Shown: positions 9,412-18,127, counted from the first letter of the stretch. The stretch: DNA of 64,000 bases from Acidobacteriota bacterium (GCA_016213675.1 JACQZW010000033.1:124001-188000), one strand, 5' to 3'. Notes: generated by a model not told the origin, from the sequence alone. Program-made: numbers and translations.

Positions 9412-9948
9412 CTACGCACGCGCGCGCCAGGGCTCGTCGGGAACTCCTGCCCGTTGGTTGAGCCAGCGGGCCAGCACGAAGAGGGCGTCGGAGAGCCGGT
9501 TGAGGAACGGCAGGAGGCGCTCGATCTCCTCGCTCCGGTCCAGGCCGACCAGCGACCGCTCGGCACGCCGGCACACGCAGCGCGCCGCATGCGCGAGGGC
9601 TGCCGGCCGGGCTCCTCCCGGGAGGACGAAGTTGCGGAGCGGCGGCAGGTCGGCGTCCAGCTCGTCGATCCATCGCTCGATCCACGTTGGGTCGTGCACA
9701 CTGGCCGTGACGCGAAACCGCCCCGACGGATCGGCGAGCGCGGAACCGACCTCGAAGAGCGCGGCTTGGACCTGCCGGATCTCGGCCGCCGCCTCGGCGG
9801 GAAGCTCCTCCGCGGCAAGGACTCCGAGGGAGGCGTTGAGCTCGTCGACGTCACCGTAGGCGGCGACGCGGGCCGAGGCCTTGGAAACCCGTTGCCCATT
9901 GCCGAGTGCGGTACCGCCGTCGTCACCCGTCCTCGTGTAGACCTTCAC
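9412..9948 (-). CDS. PduO-type cob(I)alamin adenosyltransferase
   Basis: A 178-residue corrinoid adenosyltransferase, which transfers the adenosyl group of ATP to cob(I)alamin to make coenzyme B12. The N-terminal ATP-binding motif TRTGDDGGTALGNGQRVSK and the 'GDVDELNASLGV' helix are diagnostic for the PduO/MMAB family. The 'FVLPGGARPAALAHAARCVCRRAER' region is present, here with two Cys residues. The start is a GTG at 9948 that overlaps the stop of the histidine kinase gene as GTGA. Coupling of a B12 enzyme to a hybrid kinase is unusual; no B12-dependent enzyme is seen in the window. Confidence 0.95.
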   Translation of the reverse strand: MKVYTRTGDDGGTALGNGQRVSKASARVAAYGDVDELNASLGVLAAEELPAEAAAEIRQVQAALFEVGSALADPSGRFRVTASVHDPTWIERWIDELDADLPPLRNFVLPGGARPAALAHAARCVCRRAERSLVGLDRSEEIERLLPFLNRLSDALFVLARWLNQRAGVPDEPWRARA

Positions 9949-12773
9949 TGCGTCATCGTACCATTCTCGGCAGCGCGTTCCCTTTGGCCGGCAAGGAGTT
10001 CTCTCACTCTGTGAACGAACTCCTCCAGCGAGAACGGCTTGATCAGCAGCTCGGCGCCGGCCAGGCCCTCGTCACCTGACGGCTCGTACCCGGTGCTGAC
10101 CAGCACCGGGACCTCGGGACACGCCTCGCGCAGGCGACGAAGGACCTCGCGGCCGTCCATGACAGGCATGACGAGGTCGAGGACCACGAGCGCGAAACGC
10201 GACGGATCGGCCAGCACGTGCTCGACGACCGTTCCCCCGTCGCCGGCCTCGACGACCTCGTAGCCCTGCTCGCGGAGGGCCGACGCCAGGCTCGCGCGGA
10301 CCAGGTCCTCGTCGTCGGCCACCAGGACGGCACCGGACCGGGGCGCCCGGCGCTCTGACGGCCGGTGAGGCGCGGTGCCGACCCGCAGCGGCAGGTCGAG
10401 CCAGACCCGTTGTCCGATCCCGGCACGTTGGCGGCTGCCCGAGGCCCCTTCGTGACGTTGCGCCACGACCGCCGCCACCGCCGCCGCGAGATCGCGGACC
10501 GGGAGCAGAGGCGAGGCCGCCTGGTCGGCGACCTGATTCGCGGGGACGTCGGCCTCGCCGGTGTCCGAGACCGCGAGCCGCACCCGTTCCGCACTGCCGC
10601 CCTGCTCGAGGCTGACCTCGATGGCTCCCCCGCCAGCCTGGACCGCCGAGCAAGCAGCCGCCAGAGCCAGGTCGAGCACCAGCTCGATCTGGTCCTCGTC
10701 GCCGACGACGTGGTCGTCCGCCACGTCCCGGCGCACTGCGAGCCGCACTCCGGCCGGCAGCGTCGGACCGACCCGCGCCGACCACCGGTCGACGAGTCCC
10801 CCGAGCCGGAGCGGCCTCATCGAGGTCTGGCCGGTCCGCGCCAGCAGGACGAACCGGTGCAGCTCTCCTGCCGCTGAGGCGATGATTCCCTCTACGTCCT
10901 CCCGGATCGGTCCGGCGGCCTTCTCCTGCTTGGTTCGTTCCAGGATCCCGAGGAGCGCCTGGAAGTCGTTGTTGAGCCGATGGGCAACCGAGGTGGCGAC
11001 TCCCGCCAGCACCTCGCCACGCACGGTCCGGACCTCCCGCTCGACTTCCCGCTCGCGATCCGTGATGTCGTTGCCGACGAACAGGACGCCGAACAGCTCT
11101 CCGGCCACCTGCACCGGTATGGCACGGACGCTGAGGAGCGCCGGCCGGCCGTCCAACGGAACGACGGAGACCCTACCCTCGTCGGACCTTCCGCGGTTCG
11201 CCCGGCCGAACAGCACACCCACGCGTCGCCGATCGGCCGGAGCGACGAACGGCAGCAACGAGCGCCCGAGGAAGCGCTCGGCCGACGCCCGCACCTGTTC
11301 CGAGAAAGCCGAGTTCGCCCAGACCAGTTGGCCCTCCGGGTCACACAGCGCGAGCGAGGCCTGGATCGACCCGGAGACGGCACGGAGCAACGCCTCGGCG
11401 CGCTCCCGGCTGGTGACGTCCCGCCAGGTCACGTGCTCGACAACCGTCCCGTCGCGATCCACGAGCGAGGTCACCATTTCGACGAGACGTCGCCCCCCGC
11501 GCGCCGTGGTCAGCCGCGTCTGGAACTGCTCCGGCACGTTCGCGCCGGCCACCCGCCCGACCAGGAAACGCTCGAGCCGTGGACGCTCGTCGGTCGGGAC
11601 GAAGTCGAAGACCGACCGGCCGACGAGGTCGGCGACCTCTCCCGCTTCGAGCGCTCGGGCGGCGGCCAGGTTGGCGCCGACGACCCGCATGTCGCGCAGG
11701 AAGACCGCAGGCTCGCGCGAGTCGTCGGCCGCGACGCGGGTCCGCCCCTCCCGCTCGGCCCCTTCGGCCATCCGCCGCCAGCGCTCGCTCTCCCGTCGAG
11801 CGACCTGGGTTGCCTCTCGCGTCCGCGCCATGCCGACGGCCCCGGCGATCAGGAAGGCCAGGAGAATCAACACCGTGATGCCCCCGCCGAGGATGAACGG
11901 GCGCGCCTCGCGCACGATCGCAGGACGGGGCACGAGCACACCGATCGTCCAAGTGGTGGAACCCACCCTAGCCGAGCCGCTCACGGCGAGCAACGGCTCG
12001 GGCGTCCCGTGCAGCGGAGCCGTGATGTGATCGGGAAGGCTCTTCTCGCCCGCGGTCAACTCACGCAGCCAGTCGACCTCGTCGGCCCGCCGGTGCACCG
12101 CCTGGGACGGGCTGCCGGGGACGTACTCGAGGACCTCGACGAGTCTGCCCCCCGGCGAGGCAAGGAAGGCGAGTCCCCCGGAGTGCCCGGCCAGCTCGGC
12201 GATCAGCTCGTCGGCCAGCTCGCCGACGTCCACGGCGCCCACGAGCACGAGGCCCGCTCCGTCAGCACCTTCCTCGCTCGCCGGCGCCGGCACGGCCGCG
12301 AGGAGCAGCCGCGAGCCATCGCTCCCCGCCACCGCGTCGCCGAAGACGACCGATCCGGCGGCCTGGGCATCCCTGACGACCGCGGTCAACGCGGCCTCGT
12401 GCCCGCCGAGCCAGGCCTGGTCCGGCGTCGCCCACTGGACCTCGCCGGCATCGTTGGCAAGGAGCAGGCTCCTCATCCGCCGCGCGTGCCCCTGCCGCAC
12501 CCGCTCCGCCTCGTCCCGCCAGACGTCTCCCTCGTTCCGGTACCTGAACGAGCGCTCGAGCGCGAGCTGACGGAGGTGCTCGCTGACCTCGTCCATGTCC
12601 TCACGGAAGTGCGCGGCGACCACTCGCACGCTGGAACGCAGGCTGGCGACGGTGACGCGCTCGACCAAGCGAATGGTCGCCGCGTACAGTGCTGCCAGAG
12701 CCACGACCAACGTCACACCGCCAGCGATGGCGATGGCTACCGTACGGGGCCGGCCCGGTGCACTCGCGTTCAT
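9945..12773 (-). CDS. Membrane hybrid histidine kinase with CACHE-like sensor, two PAS domains and C-terminal receiver
   Basis: 942 residues. Membrane helices at about 11-34 and 293-315 flank an extracytoplasmic domain of about 255 residues that looks CACHE-like. Two PAS-like domains follow (about 345-455 and 463-575). The phosphoacceptor region reads VAHRLNNDF with His598. The ATPase part (about 670-797) keeps a G1-like SDTGE, but the N-box reads 'LDLALAAACSAV' without its Asn residues and the G2 loop is poor. The receiver (814-929) is complete: acidic pair D820/D821, phosphoacceptor D866 in VVLDLVMP, STGY and LIKPF. The ATG at 12773 fits the first membrane helix. A -10-like TAGAAT lies 11 bases upstream with no Shine-Dalgarno. 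Confidence 0.92.
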   Translation of the reverse strand: MNASAPGRPRTVAIAIAGGVTLVVALAALYAATIRLVERVTVASLRSSVRVVAAHFREDMDEVSEHLRQLALERSFRYRNEGDVWRDEAERVRQGHARRMRSLLLANDAGEVQWATPDQAWLGGHEAALTAVVRDAQAAGSVVFGDAVAGSDGSRLLLAAVPAPASEEGADGAGLVLVGAVDVGELADELIAELAGHSGGLAFLASPGGRLVEVLEYVPGSPSQAVHRRADEVDWLRELTAGEKSLPDHITAPLHGTPEPLLAVSGSARVGSTTWTIGVLVPRPAIVREARPFILGGGITVLILLAFLIAGAVGMARTREATQVARRESERWRRMAEGAEREGRTRVAADDSREPAVFLRDMRVVGANLAAARALEAGEVADLVGRSVFDFVPTDERPRLERFLVGRVAGANVPEQFQTRLTTARGGRRLVEMVTSLVDRDGTVVEHVTWRDVTSRERAEALLRAVSGSIQASLALCDPEGQLVWANSAFSEQVRASAERFLGRSLLPFVAPADRRRVGVLFGRANRGRSDEGRVSVVPLDGRPALLSVRAIPVQVAGELFGVLFVGNDITDREREVEREVRTVRGEVLAGVATSVAHRLNNDFQALLGILERTKQEKAAGPIREDVEGIIASAAGELHRFVLLARTGQTSMRPLRLGGLVDRWSARVGPTLPAGVRLAVRRDVADDHVVGDEDQIELVLDLALAAACSAVQAGGGAIEVSLEQGGSAERVRLAVSDTGEADVPANQVADQAASPLLPVRDLAAAVAAVVAQRHEGASGSRQRAGIGQRVWLDLPLRVGTAPHRPSERRAPRSGAVLVADDEDLVRASLASALREQGYEVVEAGDGGTVVEHVLADPSRFALVVLDLVMPVMDGREVLRRLREACPEVPVLVSTGYEPSGDEGLAGAELLIKPFSLEEFVHRVRELLAGQRERAAENGTMTQ

Positions 12774-12802
12774 GCTCGGCGGACATTCTAGCTTACTACC
12801 GA

Positions 12803-12823
12803 TACACTTCCGTCCAGGAGGAG
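12803..12823 (+). promoter_or_regulatory. -10 box and Shine-Dalgarno of the gamma-glutamyltransferase gene
   Basis: TACACT at 12803-12808 is a plausible -10 box. AGGAGGAG at 12816-12823 is a strong ribosome site three bases before the ATG at 12827. The predicted transcript would begin around 12815 and have a very short leader. The gap to the divergent kinase gene is only 53 bp and the opposite-strand TAGAAT (12785-12790) lies in it. Confidence 0.5.
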
Positions 12824-12826
12824 CCC

Positions 12827-14527
12827 ATGCGCGCCGCACGAATCGCCCCGGTTGTCGTGGTTGCCGCAACCGTCCTCGCCGTGGCCGCCGACCGCCCCGA
12901 GGGACGCGCCTTCAAGACCCGCTCGACGGCCGTCGCGCAGAACGGCATGGTGGCTGCAGCCCACCCCCTCGCGGTGCAGATCGGGGTCGACGTGCTCAAG
13001 CGAGGCGGGAGCGCGGTCGACGCCGCGATCGCCGTGAACGCCGCGCTCGCGCTCATGGAGCCGGTCTCCTGCGGTCTCGGGGGGGACCTGTTCGCGCTGG
13101 TCTGGGACCCCGGCGCCGGCAAGCTGTTCGGCCTCAACGGTTCGGGCCGCGCACCCGCCGCATTGACACCCGACCGGGTCCCGCCGGCCACAGACGGCAC
13201 GGTCCCGCTCCACACCCCCTACGCTTGGACCGTACCAGGCGCGGTGGATGCCTGGTTCGAGCTGCACCGGCGCTTCGGCCGGCTTCCGATGCGAGAGGTC
13301 CTGTCCCCCGCGATCGCGTACGCACGCGGGGGCGTGCCGGTACCCGAGGTGATCGCAGGCGCGTGGGCTCGTGGGAGCCGGCTGTTCGCCGACAAGCCCG
13401 GGTTCGCCGAGGTCTTCCTGCCGGGAGGCAAGACCCCGGCCACGGGGGAGCTCTTCGCCAACCCCGCGTTGGCAGCGACGCTCGACAAGCTCGCAGAAGG
13501 CGGTCGCGACGCCTTCTACGCCGGCGAGATCGCCTCGGCGATCGTCGCCTACTCCAACCAGCATGGGGGCTTCTTCTCCCTGGCCGATTTCGCGGCTCAC
13601 TCCAGCGAGTGGGTCGAGCCGATCCGGACGACCTACAGGGGCCACGACGTCTGGGAGCTTCCGCCCAACGGGCAGGGACTGGCCGCTCTCGAGATGCTGA
13701 ACATCCTCGAGAGGTTCGACCTCCGATCGATGGGGAGGGACAGCGCCGACTTCTGGCACGTCATGGTCGAGGCCAAGAAGCTGGCATTCGCCGATCGTGC
13801 CCGGTACTTCGCCGACCCGGCCTTCGTGTCGACACCCGTCGAACGCCTTCTGGACCGCGTCTATGCCGAGCGCCAGGCCGCGCGGATCGACATGCGCCGC
13901 GCCGCTCTCGAGGTCGAGCCGGGCCACCCGGGCCTGCGTGACGGCGACACGACCTTCCTGGTCACCGCCGACTCACGCGGCATGATGGTCGCGCTCATCC
14001 AGTCCAACTACACCGGGTTCGGATCCGGCTACGTCATCCCGTCCCTCGGGTTCGGCATCCAGAACCGCGGTGCCCTGTTCGCGCTGCAGGCCGGTCACCC
14101 CAACGTCCTGGCGCCGGGGAAGCGCCCGTTCCACACCATCATCCCGGCATTTCTCGGCAGGAACGGCCGGCCTCTCATGGCGTTCGGGGTCATGGGCGGC
14201 GACATGCAGCCGCAGGGACATGCCCAGATCGTCTGCAACCTCGTCGACTTCGGAATGGACCTGCAGGAGGCCGGAGACGCGCCGCGCTTCTACCACACCG
14301 GCTCGTCCGAACCGACCGGGACCGCGATGACGGACGGCGGCGTACTTCACCTAGAGAGCGGCGTTCCGATGGAGGTGCGGCGCGAGCTCCTGCGCCGGGG
14401 CCACCGCCTGGTCGAAACCACGGGCACCGCCTTCGGCGGCTACCAGGCGATCTGGCGTGACCCCGCGACCGGCGTGTACTTCGGGGCCACGGAGTCCCGC
14501 AAGGACGGCATCGCGCTGGGATACTGA
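12827..14527 (+). CDS. ggt: Gamma-glutamyltransferase
   Basis: 566 residues, normal size for this N-terminal nucleophile hydrolase, which cleaves or transfers gamma-glutamyl groups, for example from glutathione, in the periplasm. A signal peptide (about residues 1-22, basic start then V/A-rich core) precedes the mature protein. Typical motifs are 'MVAAAHPLAVQIG', 'GGSAVDAAIA' and 'GLGGDLFALV'. The autocleavage nucleophile is the second Thr of DGDTTFLV near base 13950, followed by 'SNYTGFGSG'. The 'PQGHAQIVCNLVDFGMDLQEA' region is also standard. The ATG at 12827 is fixed by an AGGAGGAG ribosome site. Confidence 0.95.
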   Translation: MRAARIAPVVVVAATVLAVAADRPEGRAFKTRSTAVAQNGMVAAAHPLAVQIGVDVLKRGGSAVDAAIAVNAALALMEPVSCGLGGDLFALVWDPGAGKLFGLNGSGRAPAALTPDRVPPATDGTVPLHTPYAWTVPGAVDAWFELHRRFGRLPMREVLSPAIAYARGGVPVPEVIAGAWARGSRLFADKPGFAEVFLPGGKTPATGELFANPALAATLDKLAEGGRDAFYAGEIASAIVAYSNQHGGFFSLADFAAHSSEWVEPIRTTYRGHDVWELPPNGQGLAALEMLNILERFDLRSMGRDSADFWHVMVEAKKLAFADRARYFADPAFVSTPVERLLDRVYAERQAARIDMRRAALEVEPGHPGLRDGDTTFLVTADSRGMMVALIQSNYTGFGSGYVIPSLGFGIQNRGALFALQAGHPNVLAPGKRPFHTIIPAFLGRNGRPLMAFGVMGGDMQPQGHAQIVCNLVDFGMDLQEAGDAPRFYHTGSSEPTGTAMTDGGVLHLESGVPMEVRRELLRRGHRLVETTGTAFGGYQAIWRDPATGVYFGATESRKDGIALGY

Positions 14528-14619
14528 CCGCCCACCCGACCAGGCCTGCCCTTCCAGCCTCCCGCCCAGGGGTGCACACCCGCCCGCCCCTCCAGGGTTG
14601 CCTCCCAACCACCCGCCCA

Positions 14620-14669
14620 GGGTTGAAGAACTGCTAGGTTGCGGATTCGCCCAGATTCTGCTTCAACCC
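14620..14669. repeat. Nine-base inverted repeat between convergent genes
   Basis: GGGTTGAAG at 14620-14628 and CTTCAACCC at 14661-14669 form a perfect 9-bp inverted repeat with 32 bases between. It lies in the 178-bp gap between the convergent ggt and receiver-like genes. The right arm merges with the tandem octamer array that follows. A bidirectional terminator role is possible but there is no U-tract. Confidence 0.55.
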
Positions 14670-14701
14670 TTCAACCCTTCAACCCTTCAACCCTTCAACC
14701 C
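14662..14701. repeat. Tandem array of five TTCAACCC octamers
   Basis: Five exact, uninterrupted copies of the 8-bp unit TTCAACCC (GGGTTGAA on the other strand) occupy 40 bases just after the inverted repeat and end four bases before the stop of the receiver-like gene on the minus strand. The array is intergenic. Perfect copies indicate recent slippage or active maintenance. Confidence 0.9.
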
Positions 14702-14705
14702 TGCG

Positions 14706-15416
14706 TCAGGCGGCGGCAACCCGGGAGAACCAACACTCGCGAAGCAGGCGCTTGACCCGTTGTGCGACCGGTGCGAGGCCCTCGGCGGCCGGAACGACAT
14801 CCGGCTGAAGTCCCGCACTCAGTGCGGCGACGCCCGCCTCCTCCGTGCCGCCGTCGTCGACGACCACCGCGCGGGTGGCTGGATTCGCCGTCAGGTAGCG
14901 GGAGATCTTCGAGAAGAAGGCCTCGTCGGCATGACTGGAGATCGACACCAGGATCACGTCCGGTGCGGCTGCCGGCGGCTCGTCGCCGTATGACTCCAGG
15001 CTCGCCCACTCGTCGTGGAAGAGGAAGCGCAGGTACGGGTGGTCGGCCGCCAGGCGGGGCCGCGAAACCGCGGCCCTCACGACGGTTTCGATCGTCTGCC
15101 GATCGGGGTCGAAGACGTAGTCCACACCCGCCGCCAGCGCGTCCTGCTTCTCGGTGAGGAAGGCACCCTCGTAGAGGATCCGGCCGGCGAAGCCGTTGCG
15201 CCGCAAACGGGTCACGGCCTCGATCCGGTCGTCGTGGCCGGAGATCGGCCCGCGCAGGATCACCGCCACGTCGAAGGCGCCCTGGCAGGCGCGCTCGGCC
15301 GCCTCCAGCCCGAGTGCCTTGCTCTCCATGTGCAGCTCCGGTACCCGCTCGCGAATCAGCCTCTCGGCCTCGGAGCGCTCCGCGAGGTCGCCGATCAGGA
15401 TCACCTTGCCGGGCAC
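14706..15416 (-). CDS. Receiver-like protein of unknown function
   Basis: 236 residues, not recognised as a named family. The first 120 residues have an alternating beta-alpha pattern like a response-regulator receiver ('VILIGDL', 'FDVAVILRGP', 'GRILYEGAF', 'AGVDYVFDPD'). The usual acidic pair and phosphoacceptor Asp are not in canonical context. A second alpha/beta segment follows ('DVILVSISSHADEAFFSKISRYL', 'RAVVVDDGG'). The GTG at 15416 lies one base from the stop of the ferritin-like gene, so the two are coupled. The context with CoA-transferase and alanine dehydrogenase does not fix a role. Confidence 0.75.
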   Translation of the reverse strand: MPGKVILIGDLAERSEAERLIRERVPELHMESKALGLEAAERACQGAFDVAVILRGPISGHDDRIEAVTRLRRNGFAGRILYEGAFLTEKQDALAAGVDYVFDPDRQTIETVVRAAVSRPRLAADHPYLRFLFHDEWASLESYGDEPPAAAPDVILVSISSHADEAFFSKISRYLTANPATRAVVVDDGGTEEAGVAALSAGLQPDVVPAAEGLAPVAQRVKRLLRECWFSRVAAA

Positions 15417-15417
15417 C

Positions 15418-15642
15418 TCACCCCTCCTGCGCGATGAAACGGTCGTACTCCTTCTCGAGGAGGTCGAAGTGGCGGCCCTCCTCCTTCGCGAGGAACTCGA
15501 ACATCTTCTTCACGCCGGGATCGTGGACCACACCGGCACAGCGCAGATAAAACTCCCGCGCCTTGCGCTCCCGCTCCATAGCGAGCTTCACGGCCTCGTC
15601 GGGCCTGGTGTCCTCGTTGACGCCGAACTGGTCGGGTTTCAT
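15418..15642 (-). CDS. Half-size rubrerythrin/ferritin-like protein
   Basis: Only 74 residues. It has two predicted helices with ferritin-like metal ligands: 'AMERERKAREFYLRC' supplies a Glu, and 'LAKEEGRHFDLLEKEY' supplies the Glu-Glu-x-x-His pattern seen in rubrerythrins. A full ferritin-like bundle needs four helices, so a dimer would be required, as in encapsulated ferritins. No rubredoxin-type Cys4 site and no encapsulin gene are present. The ATG at 15642 follows a strong GGAGGTCT ribosome site. A separate -10-like TACACT lies on the minus strand at 15663-15668, so the gene may have its own promoter. Confidence 0.82.
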   Translation of the reverse strand: MKPDQFGVNEDTRPDEAVKLAMERERKAREFYLRCAGVVHDPGVKKMFEFLAKEEGRHFDLLEKEYDRFIAQEG

Positions 15643-15662
15643 GAGACCTCCTCCCCGTCCGT

Positions 15663-15668
15663 AGTGTA
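15663..15668 (-). promoter_or_regulatory. Candidate -10 box for the ferritin-like gene
   Basis: TACACT on the minus strand ends 20 bases before the ATG of the ferritin-like gene and sits in the 34-bp gap after the CoA-transferase stop. A start about seven bases downstream would leave a short leader containing the GGAGGAGG ribosome site. No -35 box is obvious. Confidence 0.35.
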
Positions 15669-15676
15669 TCAACTCC

Positions 15677-16975
15677 TCACAGCAGGTTGCGCCGCCGTGC
15701 CGCGGCCCGCAGCTCGTCCCGGAAGTCCGGGTGGGCGATCGCGATGAGCTCCTGGGCGCGGTCGCGAAGGCACTTGCCGAAGAGCGACGCGACGCCGTGC
15801 TCGGTGACGACGTAGTGAACGTCGGCTCGGGTCGTGACGACACCCGAGCCCTCGGTCAGCGAGTCGACGATCCGTGAGATGGTCCCGTCCTTGGCTGTCG
15901 ACGGCAACGCGATCACCGGCTTCCCGCCCTTGGAGTGGGCCGCGCCACGGATGAAGTCGACCTGACCGCCGAAGCCCGAGTAGATCGATCGCCCGATCGA
16001 GTCGGCGCACACCTGCCCGGTGATATCGACTGCGATCGCCGAGTTGATCGCGACCATCTTGTCGTTCTGCGCCACGACGAACGGGTCGTTGACGTAGTCC
16101 GAGGGGTGGAACTCGCAGAACGGGTTGTTGTCGAGGAAGTCGAACGTCTTGCGCGACCCGAGCACGAAAGTCGCGACGATCTTGCCGCGGTGCAGGGTCT
16201 TGGCCTCGTTGGTGATCACTCCGCTCTCGAACAGCTCGACCATGCCGTCGGAGAACATCTCGGTGTGGATGCCGAGATGCCGCCTCGCCTTGAGAAAGAG
16301 CAAGACCGCGTCCGGAATCTCGCCGATTCCCATCTGCAGCGTCGAGCCGTCCTCGATGAGCTCGGCGATGTGCGCCCCGATCGCGCGCGACACGTCGCCG
16401 ATCTCGGTGGCCTGCGGGAGCTCCAGAATCGGCCGGTCGACCTCGACCACGTGCGTCAGTTTGGACACGTGGATGAACGCGTCCCCAAGCGCCCGCGGCA
16501 TCTGCTTGTTCACCATCGCGATCACCGTGTGTGCGCGCTCGGCCGCGGGCTTGGTGCACTCGATGCCGACCCCGAACGAGCAGAAGCCGTGCTCGTCGGG
16601 AGGGGAGATGTGAATGAGCGCGACGTCCACCGGCAGGATCCCCTCGGAGATCAGGCGGGGGATCATGTGTAGGTGGACCGGGACGAAGTCGGCCCGGCCC
16701 GCGTTGACCGCCTCGCGCACGTTGTGGCCGGTGAAGAGCGCCCGGTGGCGGAACGACTTCTGGTACTCCGGTGCGACGTAGTCGGCCCGTCCGAAGGTGA
16801 GGATGTGGATCACCTCGACGTTCTCGAGCTCCGGCGCCCGCTGGACCATGGCGCGGATCAACTCCTCGGGGTTGTTGCACCCGCCGTGGATCCACACATG
16901 GTCGCCCGACTTGATGGCCTTGACGGCCTCTTCCGCCGACGTGACCCGCTTCCGATAGAGATCGACCCAGTGCAC
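15677..16975 (-). CDS. Acetyl-CoA hydrolase/transferase family CoA-transferase (4-hydroxybutyrate/butyrate type)
   Basis: 432 residues of a class I-like CoA-transferase in the Cat1/Cat2 family. 'STLQMGIGEIPDAVL' and 'TEMFSDGMVEL' match the active-site region; the Glu of TEMFSDG corresponds to the residue that forms the glutamyl-CoA thioester in 4-hydroxybutyrate CoA-transferase. 'SIGRSIYSGFGGQVDFIRGA' and 'VTEHGVASLFGK' are further signatures. The enzyme moves CoA between acetate and another short-chain acid; the exact acid is not decided by sequence. It follows alanine dehydrogenase by three bases, so the two are probably in one operon. Confidence 0.93.
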   Translation of the reverse strand: MHWVDLYRKRVTSAEEAVKAIKSGDHVWIHGGCNNPEELIRAMVQRAPELENVEVIHILTFGRADYVAPEYQKSFRHRALFTGHNVREAVNAGRADFVPVHLHMIPRLISEGILPVDVALIHISPPDEHGFCSFGVGIECTKPAAERAHTVIAMVNKQMPRALGDAFIHVSKLTHVVEVDRPILELPQATEIGDVSRAIGAHIAELIEDGSTLQMGIGEIPDAVLLFLKARRHLGIHTEMFSDGMVELFESGVITNEAKTLHRGKIVATFVLGSRKTFDFLDNNPFCEFHPSDYVNDPFVVAQNDKMVAINSAIAVDITGQVCADSIGRSIYSGFGGQVDFIRGAAHSKGGKPVIALPSTAKDGTISRIVDSLTEGSGVVTTRADVHYVVTEHGVASLFGKCLRDRAQELIAIAHPDFRDELRAAARRRNLL

Positions 16976-16978
16976 GGC

Positions 16979-18106
16979 CTACCCCCTCACCCTTCCGGCG
17001 CAGGGCGGCGTCCGGAACTCGACGTCGAACGTGCGGGCCAGCGACTCCTTGCAGCACACGCCGCGGTAGAGGTAGGCGCCGCTACACAGCCCGACGTTCT
17101 CGGCGAACGCGCGGTCGAAGCCCCTCTCGACGATGTCGAGGAGGCTGGGGAGCAGCGCGTTCGTCAGCGACACCGTGGCCGACCTGGCCGCCGCTGAGGG
17201 CAGGTTGGGGACGCAGAAGTGGACGATGCCGTCGACTTCGTAGGTCGGCGCCGGAAACGAGGTCGGCCGGGAGGTCTCGCAACAGCCGCCCATGTCGATG
17301 GACAGGTCCATGATCACGCTGCGCGGTCGCATCAGCTTGAGCATCGCCCTGGTGATGAGGAGCGGCGCACGCTCCCCCCGCACCGCCGCAGCGAGCAGGA
17401 CGAGGTCGGCGAAGCCGAGCGTCTTCTCGATGTTCGGCCGGGTCGCGAGCATCGTCGGCACCGGTCGGTCGAGGTGGTTGAGGGCGTAGCGCAGGTGCTC
17501 CACGGAGCGGTCGAGAAGGACCACGTGGGCGCCGTTGCCGAGGGCGGCCTGGGCCGCCGAGCGGCCGAGCACTCCGGCGCCGATGATCACCAGCGTGGCC
17601 GGCGTCACCCCGGGGGCTCCGGAGAGGAGGATCCCCTTGCCGCCGAACTCATTGAGCAGCAGGCCCGAGCCGATGGTGAGGGCGAGCCTGCCGGCAATCT
17701 CCGACATGCACACGCGGACCGGCGCCGCGCCCTCCTCGTTCTCGATCACCTCGAGGCCGATGGCGGTGACCTCCTGCTCCTGCAGGGCGCGGAAGTCCTC
17801 CGGACGGGCCGCCGGCAGCGCCCAGTTGGCGACGACGATCTGGCCGGGCCGCAGCACCTCGATGCTCTTCTCCCCGGGAGGCTGGATGCACACCACGAGC
17901 TCGCCGCGCGCGAAGATCTCCTCGCGGCTGTACGCCGTGGTCGCACCTGCCTTCTCGAAATCGGAGTCGGAGTAGCCGGCCTCCACCCCTGCCCCACGCT
18001 CCACCCACACCCGGGCACCCTGCTGCAAGAGCGCCTTGACGCCGGAGGGCGTCAGTGCGACGCGGTGCTCGTGCGCGCCCTTCTCCTTGGGAATTCCGAT
18101 GTCCAT
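16979..18106 (-). CDS. ald: Alanine dehydrogenase
   Basis: 375 residues of the alanine dehydrogenase / transhydrogenase family, converting L-alanine and NAD to pyruvate, ammonia and NADH. 'GIPKEKGAHEHRVALTP' at the N-terminus, 'MSEIAGRLA' and the Rossmann motif 'VIIGAGVLGRSAAQAA' are typical, as is 'SVIMDLSIDMGG' and the C-terminal 'GAYLYRGVCCKESLARTF'. Length and motifs favour Ald over the PntA subunit. The ATG at 18106 has a good GGAGGGGAG ribosome site. With the CoA-transferase it could link amino acid fermentation or uptake to acyl-CoA metabolism (inference). Confidence 0.94.
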   Translation of the reverse strand: MDIGIPKEKGAHEHRVALTPSGVKALLQQGARVWVERGAGVEAGYSDSDFEKAGATTAYSREEIFARGELVVCIQPPGEKSIEVLRPGQIVVANWALPAARPEDFRALQEQEVTAIGLEVIENEEGAAPVRVCMSEIAGRLALTIGSGLLLNEFGGKGILLSGAPGVTPATLVIIGAGVLGRSAAQAALGNGAHVVLLDRSVEHLRYALNHLDRPVPTMLATRPNIEKTLGFADLVLLAAAVRGERAPLLITRAMLKLMRPRSVIMDLSIDMGGCCETSRPTSFPAPTYEVDGIVHFCVPNLPSAAARSATVSLTNALLPSLLDIVERGFDRAFAENVGLCSGAYLYRGVCCKESLARTFDVEFRTPPCAGRVRG

Positions 18107-18127
18107 CGCTCTCCCCTCCGTTTGTGA

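Noticed and set aside
14662-14701. Octamer array as a CRISPR
   Set aside because: Units are 8 bp and directly joined, with no spacers and no cas genes.
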